Positions 16,418-24,907 are shown, counted from the first letter of the stretch. The stretch is 33,679 nucleotides of DNA from Pirellulaceae bacterium (GCA_026989685.1 JALSIV010000021.1:1-33679); one strand, 5' to 3'. Notes: a model not told the origin generated them from the letters alone. Numbers and translations: made by a program.

Positions 16418-17191
16418 GTGGGAACTGGCAGCGGACCGCGGAGAAGCTATCTGGTGACCGGCGCCGCTTCGGGATTGGGAGCCGCCACCGCGCGGTACCT
16501 GGCGAGCGAAGGAATGCCGGTCGTGCTGGCCGATTTGGAGGGAGATACCGCCCGGCAGCTCGCCGCTCAACTGGGAGACGCCTGCCGCGGTGTCACCATG
16601 GACGTGACCAGCGAAGCGGACGTCTTGGCCGGGCTGAAGGAGGCGAGCGAGCTGGCGCCCCTTCACGGCGTGATCCACTGCGCCGGTATTTTGGCGGCCG
16701 GCCGAGTCGTTTCCAAGCAGGGGCCGCACGATCTGGCCGCGTTTCAAAAGGCGATCGAAATCAATCTCACGGGGTCGTTCAACGTCTTGCGACTGGCCGC
16801 GGCGCACTTGCAGCAAAACGAGCCCGACGCCGAAGGAGAGCGCGGCGTGATCGTGCTCACGTCGTCGGTCGCCGCATTCGAAGGTCAGATCGGACAAATC
16901 GCCTACTCGGCAGCCAAGGGAGGCGTGGCCAGCATGGTGTTGCCGGCCGCACGCGAACTGGGCAGGTTCGGCATCCGTGTCGTGGCGGTCGCTCCGGGAG
17001 TCTTCGAGACGCCGATGATGCAGGCGGCCCCCGAGGCGGTGCGCGAGTCGCTGATCGCGCAGGCCGTGTTCCCGCACCGATTGGGCAAGCCGCACGAGTT
17101 CGCGGAATTCGTTTGGCAGATCTGCCGCAATCGGATGCTCAACGGCAGCGTGCTGCGTCTGGACGGCGCGATGCGCATGCAAGCCAAATAG
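16418..17191 (+). CDS. Short-chain dehydrogenase/reductase (HSD10-like)
   Basis: This 257-residue Rossmann-fold oxidoreductase has the cofactor motif TGAASGLG (14-21), Asp39 at the end of the second strand favouring NAD(H), the IHCAGI motif, Asn116 in INLTGSFNV, and the catalytic Ser149/150, Tyr163 (YSAAK) and Lys167. The C-terminal part (VAPGVFETPMM, FPHRLGKPHEFAEFV) resembles type-2 3-hydroxyacyl-CoA dehydrogenases, so a role in beta-oxidation or branched-chain acyl-CoA turnover is plausible but unproven. The start is GTG at 16418, with AAGGAA nine bases upstream. It lies 28 bases behind the toroid-protein gene and probably shares its transcript. It is convergent with the cotransporter gene (8-base gap). 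Confidence 0.93.
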   Translation: MGTGSGPRRSYLVTGAASGLGAATARYLASEGMPVVLADLEGDTARQLAAQLGDACRGVTMDVTSEADVLAGLKEASELAPLHGVIHCAGILAAGRVVSKQGPHDLAAFQKAIEINLTGSFNVLRLAAAHLQQNEPDAEGERGVIVLTSSVAAFEGQIGQIAYSAAKGGVASMVLPAARELGRFGIRVVAVAPGVFETPMMQAAPEAVRESLIAQAVFPHRLGKPHEFAEFVWQICRNRMLNGSVLRLDGAMRMQAK

Positions 17192-17199
17192 GCGCAACA

Positions 17200-19419
17200 T
17201 TACGATTCGAGTTCCATTCCGCCGGCGCTGCAGACGAACAGGATCCGCGGCAATTCGCCGGCAAACGCCTCCATCCGATGGAAGAACTCGAGTTCGTCTC
17301 CTTCGGCCGGTGGTACGAATCCGAGAATCACGACCGAGGCGTGCTGGGAAGTCTCCTGAATGGCGACAGCCGGTTCTTCGTGCACGATGGCCAACACCTC
17401 CGCGGCAATGCGTGCTTCGGCGCAGAGTTGCCGTGCATGTTGAATCACACCCAGCTTGGCCTCCTCGCTTTGCACCACACGCAACAGGCGAATCCGGTTG
17501 GTCCGCCATTGCGGGTTCTGATGAAGCAGATGAGCCAGCAGCACCATCAGTCCGCCGTTTTGTTTTCCATACCACCAGATGTCGATGGTTCCTCGAGGCA
17601 CATACCACACGTCGTTCCGCGGATCGCTCTTACCCTCGCTGCGACGTTCCAGGAAGCGAGCGGCAATGATGCTGCGCTGCAGCCGTGAGACGACGCGGAC
17701 TGCCGCGCCGAAGATCTCGGCTCGTCCCGCATCGTTGGGCCAGCCGAACAGAACCGTGTTGGGACGCATGGCGCCGATGCCATGGCACTGCACCATCGCC
17801 TCGATGCCGTCGGTCAAATGTTGCGATACGACCACCGCCGGAAAGGCCTGCAGTTCCAGTTTCTCGATAAATGATCGCAACGTCTTCTCGTAGCTGGCTC
17901 GCCGTTCCGCGTGAGCTTCCACATCGCCGCTGACCACCTGTCCCAAGGACAGAATGCCGTGACCGGCCGTCAGCCAATGTCCGAAAATGGCCAGGTGGGG
18001 CCGGTGCCACGCCGTTCCACTTAGCGCCAGGATCACCGGGCGCCAGTTCTTCGGATGGTACGCCTGTTCCTCCAGACGCAGCAGACTGCGCCGAGCCCGT
18101 TCGAAGGCGATGCCGCTGCGCAGGTCTCCCCATCGACTCTCGATTTCGCGAAAACCGATGTACTGATGAAGCGCGAGCATGACGCCGATCGCCACCAGAG
18201 CCCACATCCAGTGGATGAAGAACATCACCGCCAGGCAACCGGCGGCGCCGGCCAACGACACCGACCAGTGGCAGTAGCGAAAGGTCGGCCGATAACTGGG
18301 GTTCTTGGTAACCGCTTCGTAGAAGGTCGCCAGATTGAGCAGTCCATAGGTGATCATGAAAAACATGGTGATGATCGGGGCGATCGCATCCAGGTCGCCC
18401 AGCAAGATGCTGAGCTGGGCGATGATAAACGTGGCCACCGTGGCCCGCCGCGGTTCGCGTCCCAAGCGGCCGGGCCGGTAGAAAATCCGCGTCCAGCGAA
18501 AGATCTCGTCGCGAGCGAATGCCTGCAGGATGCGTGGGGCTCCCATCATCGAGCCGAGGGCCGAAGAGAGTGTCGCGGCGAAAATCCCGGCTGGAATCAG
18601 CGCCGGCCACCAGGCGATCCGCTGTACGATCAGGTGGTCGCTGACGAGTGCTTCATAAGGCCGCGAGGCGCCCAGTAACACCGTCTGGCCGAAGTAGACC
18701 ACGGCGGTAGCGGCGATGGCCGCCAACGTCCCTCTGGGAATCGACCGGGAGGGGGCTGCCAAATCGCCCGACATGTTGGCGCCTGTCATGATGCCGGTCA
18801 CCGCAGGAAAGAACAGAGCGAACATGGTGGCGAACGATGCGCCGTGTTCATAATGAGGCGAGAGGTTGGACACGAGCGTCGCCGGACGGAAGTCGACCAG
18901 TGCGCCCACCGCAAAAGACAAGATGGCCGCCACCAACACACCGAGGATCCAATACTGGACGCGAATCGCCCATCCCGCACCGATCAGCACGCAGACGAAG
19001 ATCGCCAGGTTGACCAGCGTCGCCACCACCAGCGGATCGGCCGCCAGACCGGGAAACGTTCCCGTGAAGGCCTCGGTGAAACCAACGATGTAAAGGGCCA
19101 CCGAGATCGCTTGAGCCAAATAGAAGACGATGCCGATCGCCCCCCCGAATTCCACTCCCAGGCTGCGGCTGATCAGGTAGTAGGCACCGCCGCCCTGGAC
19201 TCGAGTATTGGTGGCGATGGCCGCCAGCGACAACGCCGTGAGGGTAGTGATGATCTTGGCCAACGCCACGATCAGCAGCCCGTGCCACACTCCCGCCTGG
19301 CCGACCACGTGGCCGAAGCGCAGGAACATGATCACGCCCAGAATCGTGAGCGTGCAAGGAGTGAAGACGCCGCCGAACGTCCCGAATCCGTTTCGGCTGC
19401 GAGTCTCAGACTGGTTCAA
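17200..19419 (-). CDS. SLC12-type cation-chloride cotransporter (APC superfamily)
   Basis: About 739 residues. The N-terminal half has about twelve TM segments with strong cation-chloride cotransporter signatures: GTFGGVFTPCTLTILGVIMF with LRFGHVVGQAG in TM1, TRVQGGGAYYLISRSLG, and FFPAVTGIMTGANMSGDL with APSRSIPRGTLAAI. The C-terminal cytosolic half keeps the family's terminal domain, including TIDIWWYGKQNGGL (WW near 615) and LLAHLLHQNPQWRTNRIRLL, which parallel the D-x-WW...GGL...LL pattern of eukaryotic NKCC/KCC proteins. It probably moves Cl- with Na+ and/or K+; the ions cannot be predicted. I prefer the TTG at 19419, with AGGAAGAG eight bases upstream; a TTG at 19494 would add 25 unlikely residues. 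A 20-codon ORF precedes it. The gene is downstream of the ABC permease. Confidence 0.9.
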   Translation of the reverse strand: MNQSETRSRNGFGTFGGVFTPCTLTILGVIMFLRFGHVVGQAGVWHGLLIVALAKIITTLTALSLAAIATNTRVQGGGAYYLISRSLGVEFGGAIGIVFYLAQAISVALYIVGFTEAFTGTFPGLAADPLVVATLVNLAIFVCVLIGAGWAIRVQYWILGVLVAAILSFAVGALVDFRPATLVSNLSPHYEHGASFATMFALFFPAVTGIMTGANMSGDLAAPSRSIPRGTLAAIAATAVVYFGQTVLLGASRPYEALVSDHLIVQRIAWWPALIPAGIFAATLSSALGSMMGAPRILQAFARDEIFRWTRIFYRPGRLGREPRRATVATFIIAQLSILLGDLDAIAPIITMFFMITYGLLNLATFYEAVTKNPSYRPTFRYCHWSVSLAGAAGCLAVMFFIHWMWALVAIGVMLALHQYIGFREIESRWGDLRSGIAFERARRSLLRLEEQAYHPKNWRPVILALSGTAWHRPHLAIFGHWLTAGHGILSLGQVVSGDVEAHAERRASYEKTLRSFIEKLELQAFPAVVVSQHLTDGIEAMVQCHGIGAMRPNTVLFGWPNDAGRAEIFGAAVRVVSRLQRSIIAARFLERRSEGKSDPRNDVWYVPRGTIDIWWYGKQNGGLMVLLAHLLHQNPQWRTNRIRLLRVVQSEEAKLGVIQHARQLCAEARIAAEVLAIVHEEPAVAIQETSQHASVVILGFVPPAEGDELEFFHRMEAFAGELPRILFVCSAGGMELES

Positions 19420-19456
19420 ACCGGCACTCTCTTCCTGAAGGCACTGGAAACCGGCG

Positions 19457-19519
19457 TTACGTCCGTTCGTCTTCGATGCAGATCCGATGCGCAAACGTGC
19501 GCGTCATGCCCGGGCTCAT
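19457..19519 (-). CDS. Putative 20-codon leader ORF before the cotransporter
   Basis: ATG at 19519 is preceded by GGAGG seven bases upstream, one of the best ribosome sites in the window. It encodes MSPGMTRTFAHRICIEDERT and ends in TAA at 19457-19459. The cotransporter start (TTG 19419, with its own Shine-Dalgarno) is 37 bases further on. The peptide has no run of a single amino acid, so classic amino-acid attenuation is not evident. A role as a translational leader is inferred from position and ribosome site alone. Confidence 0.4.
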   Translation of the reverse strand: MSPGMTRTFAHRICIEDERT

Positions 19520-19540
19520 TGCGTTTCCTCCCGTGCCCGT

Positions 19541-20857
19541 TCAATCGTGTCGCAGAGCCTCGATCGGGTCCATGTTAGCGGCTTTTCGCGCCGGATACAC
19601 TCCAAACAGCACTCCGACCGCTACGGCGATGACCACCGACAACAGCACCGACCAGGGAGCGATCCGCGGCTCGAGTTCGCGAACGACGGCCGGAACGGCG
19701 TCCGGCCAGAGGACGATGGCCAGGTGACGCAGGGAACGAAAGATCGGCTTGCAGGTCAAGCCGCAGAGGACGCCGAGCAATCCGCCGGCGGCCGTCAATA
19801 CGACCGATTCGGTTAGAAACTGAGCGATGATATGGCGGCGCGTCGCTCCCAGAGCTCGCCGGATGCCGATCTCCCGTGTCCGTTCGGTCACCGTGGCCAG
19901 CATGATGTTCATGATGCCGATGCCGCCCACCAGCAAGGAGATGCCGGCGATTACGACCAGCAGCATGTTGAACATGGCTCGAGTTCGCTCGGCCTGCTCC
20001 AACAGCTCCTTGGGGACGACCACATCATAGTCTTTCTCGCCCTTGTGGTACCGCGCGAGCAACCGCTCGACGACCGCAGCCGTGGCGTCGACGTCGTCGA
20101 TGGTGGCGACCGTGAGGGTGACCTGGCTGAGTTCGACGATTTCTCCGGTAAAGCTTCCCGGTCGCCGTTCCATGATAAAGTCGCCGACGCGGCGGTGCAG
20201 CGTTTCCAGCGGGATATAGGCATCCCGATCGAATTCGCGGGAACTCAGACTCCCGCCGATGGCGGCCGAGGCGGACCGGTATCGAGTCTGCCCAATTACT
20301 TTGTAGACATCCCCTTCTACCCAGACCGGTTTGCCGATCGGGTTTTCCAAGGGAAAGAGCTTCTGCGCGAGCCCGTGAGCCAGCACGATCACGTTTTCAC
20401 CGTGGTCCTGGGGTTGAAACCATCGCCCACGGGCAATGGACAATCGGTTCAGTTCAAAGTAATTGTCCGAACAACCGACCAGCACACCGTCGACAAAGCG
20501 ATCTTTCGAGTGAAACTGCCGGCGCAGTTCCCGCATCTGGACGGCTCGGATGATCGTCGGAACGTTGGTCAAGAATCGCCGATAGTCGGCTCGCAAGATA
20601 CCGTACCGCCTGACTCGGTCATTGTCCCCTTTGGCTTCCTTGCCGGCGGGCTTGATGCTGCGAACGATGATGTTCGTGGAACCGAGGTCTTTGATCTGCT
20701 GTTGCGCCTGGTAGCCGACTCCTTCGCCCATGGCTACCAGCCAGATCACCGTGGTCGTACCGATAAAGATGCCCAATGCCGCCAAGCCGGCCCGCAGCTT
20801 CTGCAACAGCAGGCTCTTGATCGCCAACTTCCACGTTTGCCAATAGGAACCTCGCAC
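19541..20857 (-). CDS. MacB/FtsX-type ABC transporter permease
   Basis: About 438 residues. It has the MacB permease layout: one N-terminal TM (KLAIKSLLLQKLRAGLAALG with FIGTTTVIWLVAMGEGVG), a large periplasmic domain (about 60-300), then three TM segments in an FtsX domain with LLVGGIGIMNIMLATVTERT, REIGIRRALGATRRHI and VLFGVYPARKAANMDPIEAL. It lacks the N-terminal ATPase domain of true MacB, and no ATPase gene lies next to it. With the adaptor encoded just upstream it should form a MacAB/LolCDE-like export or mechanotransmission system. The start is uncertain: GTG at 20857 has GAGGGAG nine bases upstream and fits the family N-terminus, whereas a TTG at 20890 falls inside the dispersed repeat. 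Confidence 0.9.
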   Translation of the reverse strand: MRGSYWQTWKLAIKSLLLQKLRAGLAALGIFIGTTTVIWLVAMGEGVGYQAQQQIKDLGSTNIIVRSIKPAGKEAKGDNDRVRRYGILRADYRRFLTNVPTIIRAVQMRELRRQFHSKDRFVDGVLVGCSDNYFELNRLSIARGRWFQPQDHGENVIVLAHGLAQKLFPLENPIGKPVWVEGDVYKVIGQTRYRSASAAIGGSLSSREFDRDAYIPLETLHRRVGDFIMERRPGSFTGEIVELSQVTLTVATIDDVDATAAVVERLLARYHKGEKDYDVVVPKELLEQAERTRAMFNMLLVVIAGISLLVGGIGIMNIMLATVTERTREIGIRRALGATRRHIIAQFLTESVVLTAAGGLLGVLCGLTCKPIFRSLRHLAIVLWPDAVPAVVRELEPRIAPWSVLLSVVIAVAVGVLFGVYPARKAANMDPIEALRHD

Positions 20858-20878
20858 CGGAACCGGCTCCCTCTCAAT

Positions 20879-20955
20879 CCTGTCACACAACTTCCCGCGG
20901 GAGGCTGTACCTGTGGGCGTGTTGCTTGCCTCGAATGGAATCCGAATACAGCCTG
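20879..20955. repeat. Dispersed inverted-repeat element, copy A
   Basis: Aligned without gaps, 20879-20929 matches 24706-24756: the first 20 bases share 17 positions, the last 15 (GGGCGTGTTGCTTGC, 20915-20929) are identical, and the middle 16 differ. Copy A also has its own inverted repeat, AGGCTGTA (20902-20909) with TACAGCCT (20947-20954), so the transcript can fold into a long stem-loop. It fills the gap between the adaptor stop and the ABC permease start. It is too small to encode a protein and resembles REP- or MITE-type elements. Confidence 0.6.
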
Positions 20956-22506
20956 TTACACGTTTTTCAACGGCGCAGTGTCCGTCGTGGAAGGAGCCTT
21001 TTTCTTAGAGGGCTGCTTCTTGCGTTTGGCCGAACGCTCGTTCGATTGGAGCGCGCCTTTGCGGGCCTGATCGACCGTCTCCAGCGGATTGAGAATGACT
21101 CGATCGCCCTCTTGCAGGCCGTGCTCCACGATTACGAACTGGTCGTTGGTGTCTCCCAGTCGAACCGCGCGCCGAACCGGTCCCTCTTCGGTCTCGATCC
21201 AGCAATAGGTTCCGTCGTCGTATTCGATGACGGCGGCCACCGGCGCCGTAATGACGTTTTCGTATTCGGCGAGAATCACCTCCACAGCCACGCTCATGCC
21301 CGGTTTGACAGCCGGATGCTTTTCATCCAACTTGATGATCGTGTCGTACTTGACGATGTTGCCGTTCCACCATCCGGTCGGTCGAGTCACCGATGCCACC
21401 GAATCGACTTTGCCGCTTACCCAGGTATCCTGGATCTGCACTCTGGCCGGCATCCCCGGTTTGACTCGGTCCACCTTCGATTCGTGCACTCCGATTTTCA
21501 CCTGCATTCGACTCAAGTCGGGAATCATCAACAGCACCTGGTCTTCCCGCACCACGGCGCCTTCCTCGATATCGGGGGCCGCTTTCCATTCGGCGGCGGA
21601 GGGATAGATGACGATCCCTGAAGCGTCCGAACGGATGACGCAGTTCTTGAGTTGTTCCTCCTCGCGTTTCAATTTGGCCTCTTCCAATTCCAGCGCCGCG
21701 GCGTACGATGCCAGGCGGGCTTCGGCCGCCTCCAGTTGACCCTGCAAGTCCTGCAACGTCTTCGATTTGGTGAACCGCTGCAGAGCGTCCAAGTCGGTCT
21801 TCTTGACTTCGACCTCGAGTTCCGCGTGGTGCACGGCGTCCAATTGCGTTTCGTACTGCAGGCGGCTGATGTAGCCCTTGCGAAACAGCCGCTCGGAGTG
21901 AGCCAGCGCGTTCTTTGCCGACTTGAGATTCGACTGGGCAATCACCAGTTCCTTCTGTTTGGTCGCCAACTCGGATCGATACGTACCCTCCAGGTACTCG
22001 GTAATGGAGATCCTCGCCACTTCGACTTCGGCTTCCGATATCCGCTTGTTGCCGAGAGCGGTCGCGACGGCGATTCGCTGCTGGCTGATCTTGTCTTCGA
22101 TCGCGGAAGTGTCGAGTCGTACCAGGACGTCACCAGGTTTGACTTGAGTCCCCGTCTTGATCACCCAGATCACCGTGCTGCCGCCCTTGACCCGGCATTT
22201 GATCTCTTTGTTGCTCGAACTCTCCAGCATTCCCTGTTCGGTCACGCTGACGACCAACTCCCCGCGGCGGACGGTGTGGGTCAGCACAGCCTTCTGCTTG
22301 CCGGTGGACCAGTCGACCGACCAGAGCCACAGCGCTGCCCATCCCATCGCAGCGGCAGCGACGCACACCACTACCATGGTACCCCAGCGCCGGCCGGTAG
22401 TGGCCGGTGGAACGAGGCTGTCGCCCGGTGGATCGGCGGACGGAAACGGACCGACCGTCGGCGCGTCGGTGGCGGCCCGCGAGTCGGACGGAGTGGAAAT
22501 GGACAT
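20956..22506 (-). CDS. Periplasmic adaptor (membrane fusion protein, HlyD/MacA type)
   Basis: This 516-residue protein has a cytosolic N-terminus of about 40 residues, one TM helix (about 43-62), then the adaptor architecture: a barrel-sandwich half (VVSVTEQGMLESSSNKEI), a lipoyl-like part (GTQVKPGDVLVRLD), a long alpha-helical hairpin (about 150-285, rich in E, K, Q and A), the second lipoyl half (RSDASGIVIYP), beta-barrel segments (VKIGVHESKVDRVKPGMPARV) and a membrane-proximal domain (DQFVIVEHGLQEGDRVILNP). The C-terminal tail is Lys-rich (KRKKQPSKKKAPS). It links an inner-membrane permease to the outer envelope or senses substrate, and is encoded directly before the MacB-type permease. 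The start is the ATG at 22506, without a convincing Shine-Dalgarno. Confidence 0.93.
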   Translation of the reverse strand: MSISTPSDSRAATDAPTVGPFPSADPPGDSLVPPATTGRRWGTMVVVCVAAAAMGWAALWLWSVDWSTGKQKAVLTHTVRRGELVVSVTEQGMLESSSNKEIKCRVKGGSTVIWVIKTGTQVKPGDVLVRLDTSAIEDKISQQRIAVATALGNKRISEAEVEVARISITEYLEGTYRSELATKQKELVIAQSNLKSAKNALAHSERLFRKGYISRLQYETQLDAVHHAELEVEVKKTDLDALQRFTKSKTLQDLQGQLEAAEARLASYAAALELEEAKLKREEEQLKNCVIRSDASGIVIYPSAAEWKAAPDIEEGAVVREDQVLLMIPDLSRMQVKIGVHESKVDRVKPGMPARVQIQDTWVSGKVDSVASVTRPTGWWNGNIVKYDTIIKLDEKHPAVKPGMSVAVEVILAEYENVITAPVAAVIEYDDGTYCWIETEEGPVRRAVRLGDTNDQFVIVEHGLQEGDRVILNPLETVDQARKGALQSNERSAKRKKQPSKKKAPSTTDTAPLKNV

Positions 22507-22543
22507 GGAAGGAGCCCCCAGGGTGGACGAATCGAACGGTTCT

Positions 22544-22567
22544 ATTATAACAGCTCCAGCCTGGAGA
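22544..22567 (-). promoter_or_regulatory. Promoter with possible operator for the adaptor/permease genes
   Basis: A perfect TATAAT lies at 22549-22544 on the minus strand, 37 bases before the adaptor ATG. No good -35 is found 16-18 bases upstream. Instead the spacer region carries a perfect inverted repeat CTCCAG-C-CTGGAG (22555-22567), a reasonable place for an activator or repressor. The element lies in the 84-base gap after the SulP gene, so the adaptor can be transcribed on its own. Confidence 0.4.
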
Positions 22568-22590
22568 AGAGACGTGCCGCACCCCGGCGG

Positions 22591-24585
22591 CTACCGCGAC
22601 GGTTGGGCGATCCGTTCCGCTTTCGTCGCGTTGCCGCTGTTGCCCGACATCGCGCTGTGCAGCGTGTCCCAGTCGATGACCAGTTTTCCGCCGGTCTGCT
22701 CATGCTGTTTGGCCCAGTTCATCAGCAGATCGAGGCAGGCGTGATCGACGTACGTGAGGTGCTCGAAGTCCACATGGAGTTCGTAGTCCGGCGGTACACG
22801 CTCCAGCGCTTCGGCCAGTTGCGGCAGCCGCAGGAAGGTGGCAGCCCCATCCAGGTCGAGGGACGCGATCTTGTTCTCTTGGTCGATGCGGAGGTGGACA
22901 TCGAGCCGGGCGAAAGTCAGCAGGAGTTTCGCCGCGGAGAGCAGCACGCCGGTAATCACTCCGGTCAGCAAATCGGTGGCAACGATGGTGATCAATGTGG
23001 CGAAGTAGACGAAGACTTCGCCCCATCCGAACTTTTTCAGCTCGAGAACCGACTTCCAGTTCACGAGCTTGTAGCCGGTGTAGACCAGGATGGCGGCCAG
23101 AGAGGCCGTCGGAATCAGCCGGAGCAGAAACGCCGCCAGAGAGACGAACACCAGCAGCCATACACCGTGCAAGATGGTGGAGAGTCGAGTTTGGGCACCG
23201 GAATCGACGTTGGCCGAGCTGCGCACGATCACTCCGGTCATGGGCAAGGCGCCGAGCAGTCCACAGACGATATTGCCAATGCCCTGCGCTGCCAGTTCCC
23301 GATCGTATTGTGTTCGTACGTTCGGTTGCATGCGATCGACGGCCGTGGCGCACAACAGGGTTTCCGCGCTGGCGACGACCGCCAACACCAACCCGGCTTG
23401 CAGGACGGGCAGCCAGGGAACGGTTCGGATCGTCGTCCAGGTGGGAAAGGTCACCGCATCCCATAGATTGTCGGGGACCTCCACGAAAATAATGGGAAGG
23501 CTCAAGACCGCGGTGAAGATGGTTCCCGCAATGACGGCCACCAGCGGAGCGGGAAGGACCTTGAACTTCTTGGGAAGGACACTGTTCCACAACACCAGCA
23601 CGAGGATCGTCAACAGTCCGACCTTGGCCGCCCAATCGTGACTCTTGAGTGTGGAGAAGATGAACTCCAATCGCTGTTCCGCTTCCTCCAGTGATCTTCG
23701 GATGGCGATGGTGTCGCCTTCGCGCAACATCTTCAACGCGAATTGCATCTTGCTGGCCGCTTCCTCGGCGGCTGCGACGACGCTCCGTTCGCGTTCCGCC
23801 TGAAGCGCCGCCCGATGGACGTGTTGGATGGTGGCCGCCACTTCCCGGATCTGTGCCTCCTGCCGCTCGATCATTCGAGCCAGTTTGTCCCGACTGAATT
23901 TCAAGTTGCGCCGGTGATGATCCTCGGAGGATTCGCCTTCCTCCACGTGAGGCAGGCGCTCGGCGATGCTCTCGCGCAGCAAAACCTGTTGGGCGTGAAT
24001 GGTCTCGAACTGCACCAACAATTCGCGCCGGGCTCGTCGCTGCTCCTTGCTTCCCAGTGGAGTCAGCGGAAGTCCCTTCAGTACGGCCGAGGGAATCGAC
24101 ACGAGATTGGCCACGCCGCTCCCCTTCGGCTTGTCGTCGACCATCACGTGGAATTGGCTGGCGAAGATCAGCACGCCGATGCCGGCCAGCATGCCCGAGA
24201 TCACCGCCGGCGAAACCGCGCGAAACCACCGCCCGTATCTCATTGTTCCGGCAACCAACTGGATGATGCCTCCGACCAATACGGCCAGGCCGAGCACTTC
24301 CAGCCCCAGTCGTTGGACGAGTTCGTAGACGATCACGGTGAGGCCGGCCGCGGGGCCGCTCACCTGCAGAGGCGAGCCCGAGATCCAGCCGACGACCAAC
24401 CCTCCCACGATTCCCGTGATGAGTCCCGCTGCGACCGGCACACCCGACGCTATCGCGATGCCCATGCACAGTGGCAATGCCACCAGGAACACGACCACGG
24501 ATGCCATGAAATCACGGTGAGGAGACGAGAGCAGATTGGACCAGTATCCGCCGCTATGGGTTTTCTTGCCGGAGTGCTTGTTCAT
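22591..24585 (-). CDS. SulP-family anion permease with STAS domain and long charged insertion
   Basis: This 664-residue inner-membrane transporter of the SLC26/SulP family has typical early motifs (DFMASVVVFLVALPLCMGIA, SGVPVAAGLITGIVGGLV, GSPLQVSGPAAGLTVIV), a late core (ASAETLLCATAVDRM, GNIVCGLLGALPMTGVIVRS with SSANVDSGAQTRLSTI), and a C-terminal STAS domain (about 560-645; LHVDFEHLTYVDHACLDLL). Substrates of the family include sulfate, bicarbonate and other anions, and cannot be chosen here. Unusually, about 140 residues (178-318) rich in E, R, K, Q and A interrupt the membrane core. They have heptad-like helices and are flanked by hydrophobic segments. No clear ribosome site precedes the ATG at 24585. 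The adaptor gene follows. Confidence 0.93.
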   Translation of the reverse strand: MNKHSGKKTHSGGYWSNLLSSPHRDFMASVVVFLVALPLCMGIAIASGVPVAAGLITGIVGGLVVGWISGSPLQVSGPAAGLTVIVYELVQRLGLEVLGLAVLVGGIIQLVAGTMRYGRWFRAVSPAVISGMLAGIGVLIFASQFHVMVDDKPKGSGVANLVSIPSAVLKGLPLTPLGSKEQRRARRELLVQFETIHAQQVLLRESIAERLPHVEEGESSEDHHRRNLKFSRDKLARMIERQEAQIREVAATIQHVHRAALQAERERSVVAAAEEAASKMQFALKMLREGDTIAIRRSLEEAEQRLEFIFSTLKSHDWAAKVGLLTILVLVLWNSVLPKKFKVLPAPLVAVIAGTIFTAVLSLPIIFVEVPDNLWDAVTFPTWTTIRTVPWLPVLQAGLVLAVVASAETLLCATAVDRMQPNVRTQYDRELAAQGIGNIVCGLLGALPMTGVIVRSSANVDSGAQTRLSTILHGVWLLVFVSLAAFLLRLIPTASLAAILVYTGYKLVNWKSVLELKKFGWGEVFVYFATLITIVATDLLTGVITGVLLSAAKLLLTFARLDVHLRIDQENKIASLDLDGAATFLRLPQLAEALERVPPDYELHVDFEHLTYVDHACLDLLMNWAKQHEQTGGKLVIDWDTLHSAMSGNSGNATKAERIAQPSR

Positions 24586-24700
24586 CGTGTCGCTCGTTTC
24601 GCGGAGTCAAAAGTGCGCGAGAGCCTGCGAAGAAAACCGTCCGCATTGACACCCATCCTCGGAGAGACGGCTTGCGTACCGGGTTTTCGTTGCAGCGTTT

Positions 24701-24784
24701 TAGAGCCTGTAACAAAACTTGCCGCACCGCTTCCGGGCCTCGGGCGTGTTGCTTGCGGCCAGGAGTTTTGTGACAGCCTCTTAG
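24701..24784. repeat. Dispersed inverted-repeat element, copy B
   Basis: This copy is an imperfect terminal inverted repeat. The left arm (24701-24725, TAGAGCCTGTAACAAAACTT then GCCGC) pairs with the right arm (24755-24783), which contains AGTTTTGTGACAG and then CCTCTTA. The central block GGGCGTGTTGCTTGC (24742-24756) and the left 20 bases match copy A at the same spacing. It lies in the 322-base gene-free stretch upstream of the SulP gene (24586-24907), which holds nothing else I can identify. Confidence 0.65.
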
Positions 24785-24907
24785 GCGCGATGGTCGACCG
24801 AGTCGGAAGTGCCGGTTGTTGGACCGAAGACTCGACTGCGCACTGCTTCGTGCGAGGGCGCGGCCGTCGTCGGCAAGAGAGACGCAAGAAATACCGAATC
24901 GCCGAGG

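Noticed and set aside
22700-24469. A 589-codon second minus-strand frame inside the SulP gene, and a 604-codon plus-strand frame at 21652-23466
   Set aside because: Both are Arg/Gly/His-rich out-of-frame shadows of the SulP and adaptor genes with no recognisable domains.
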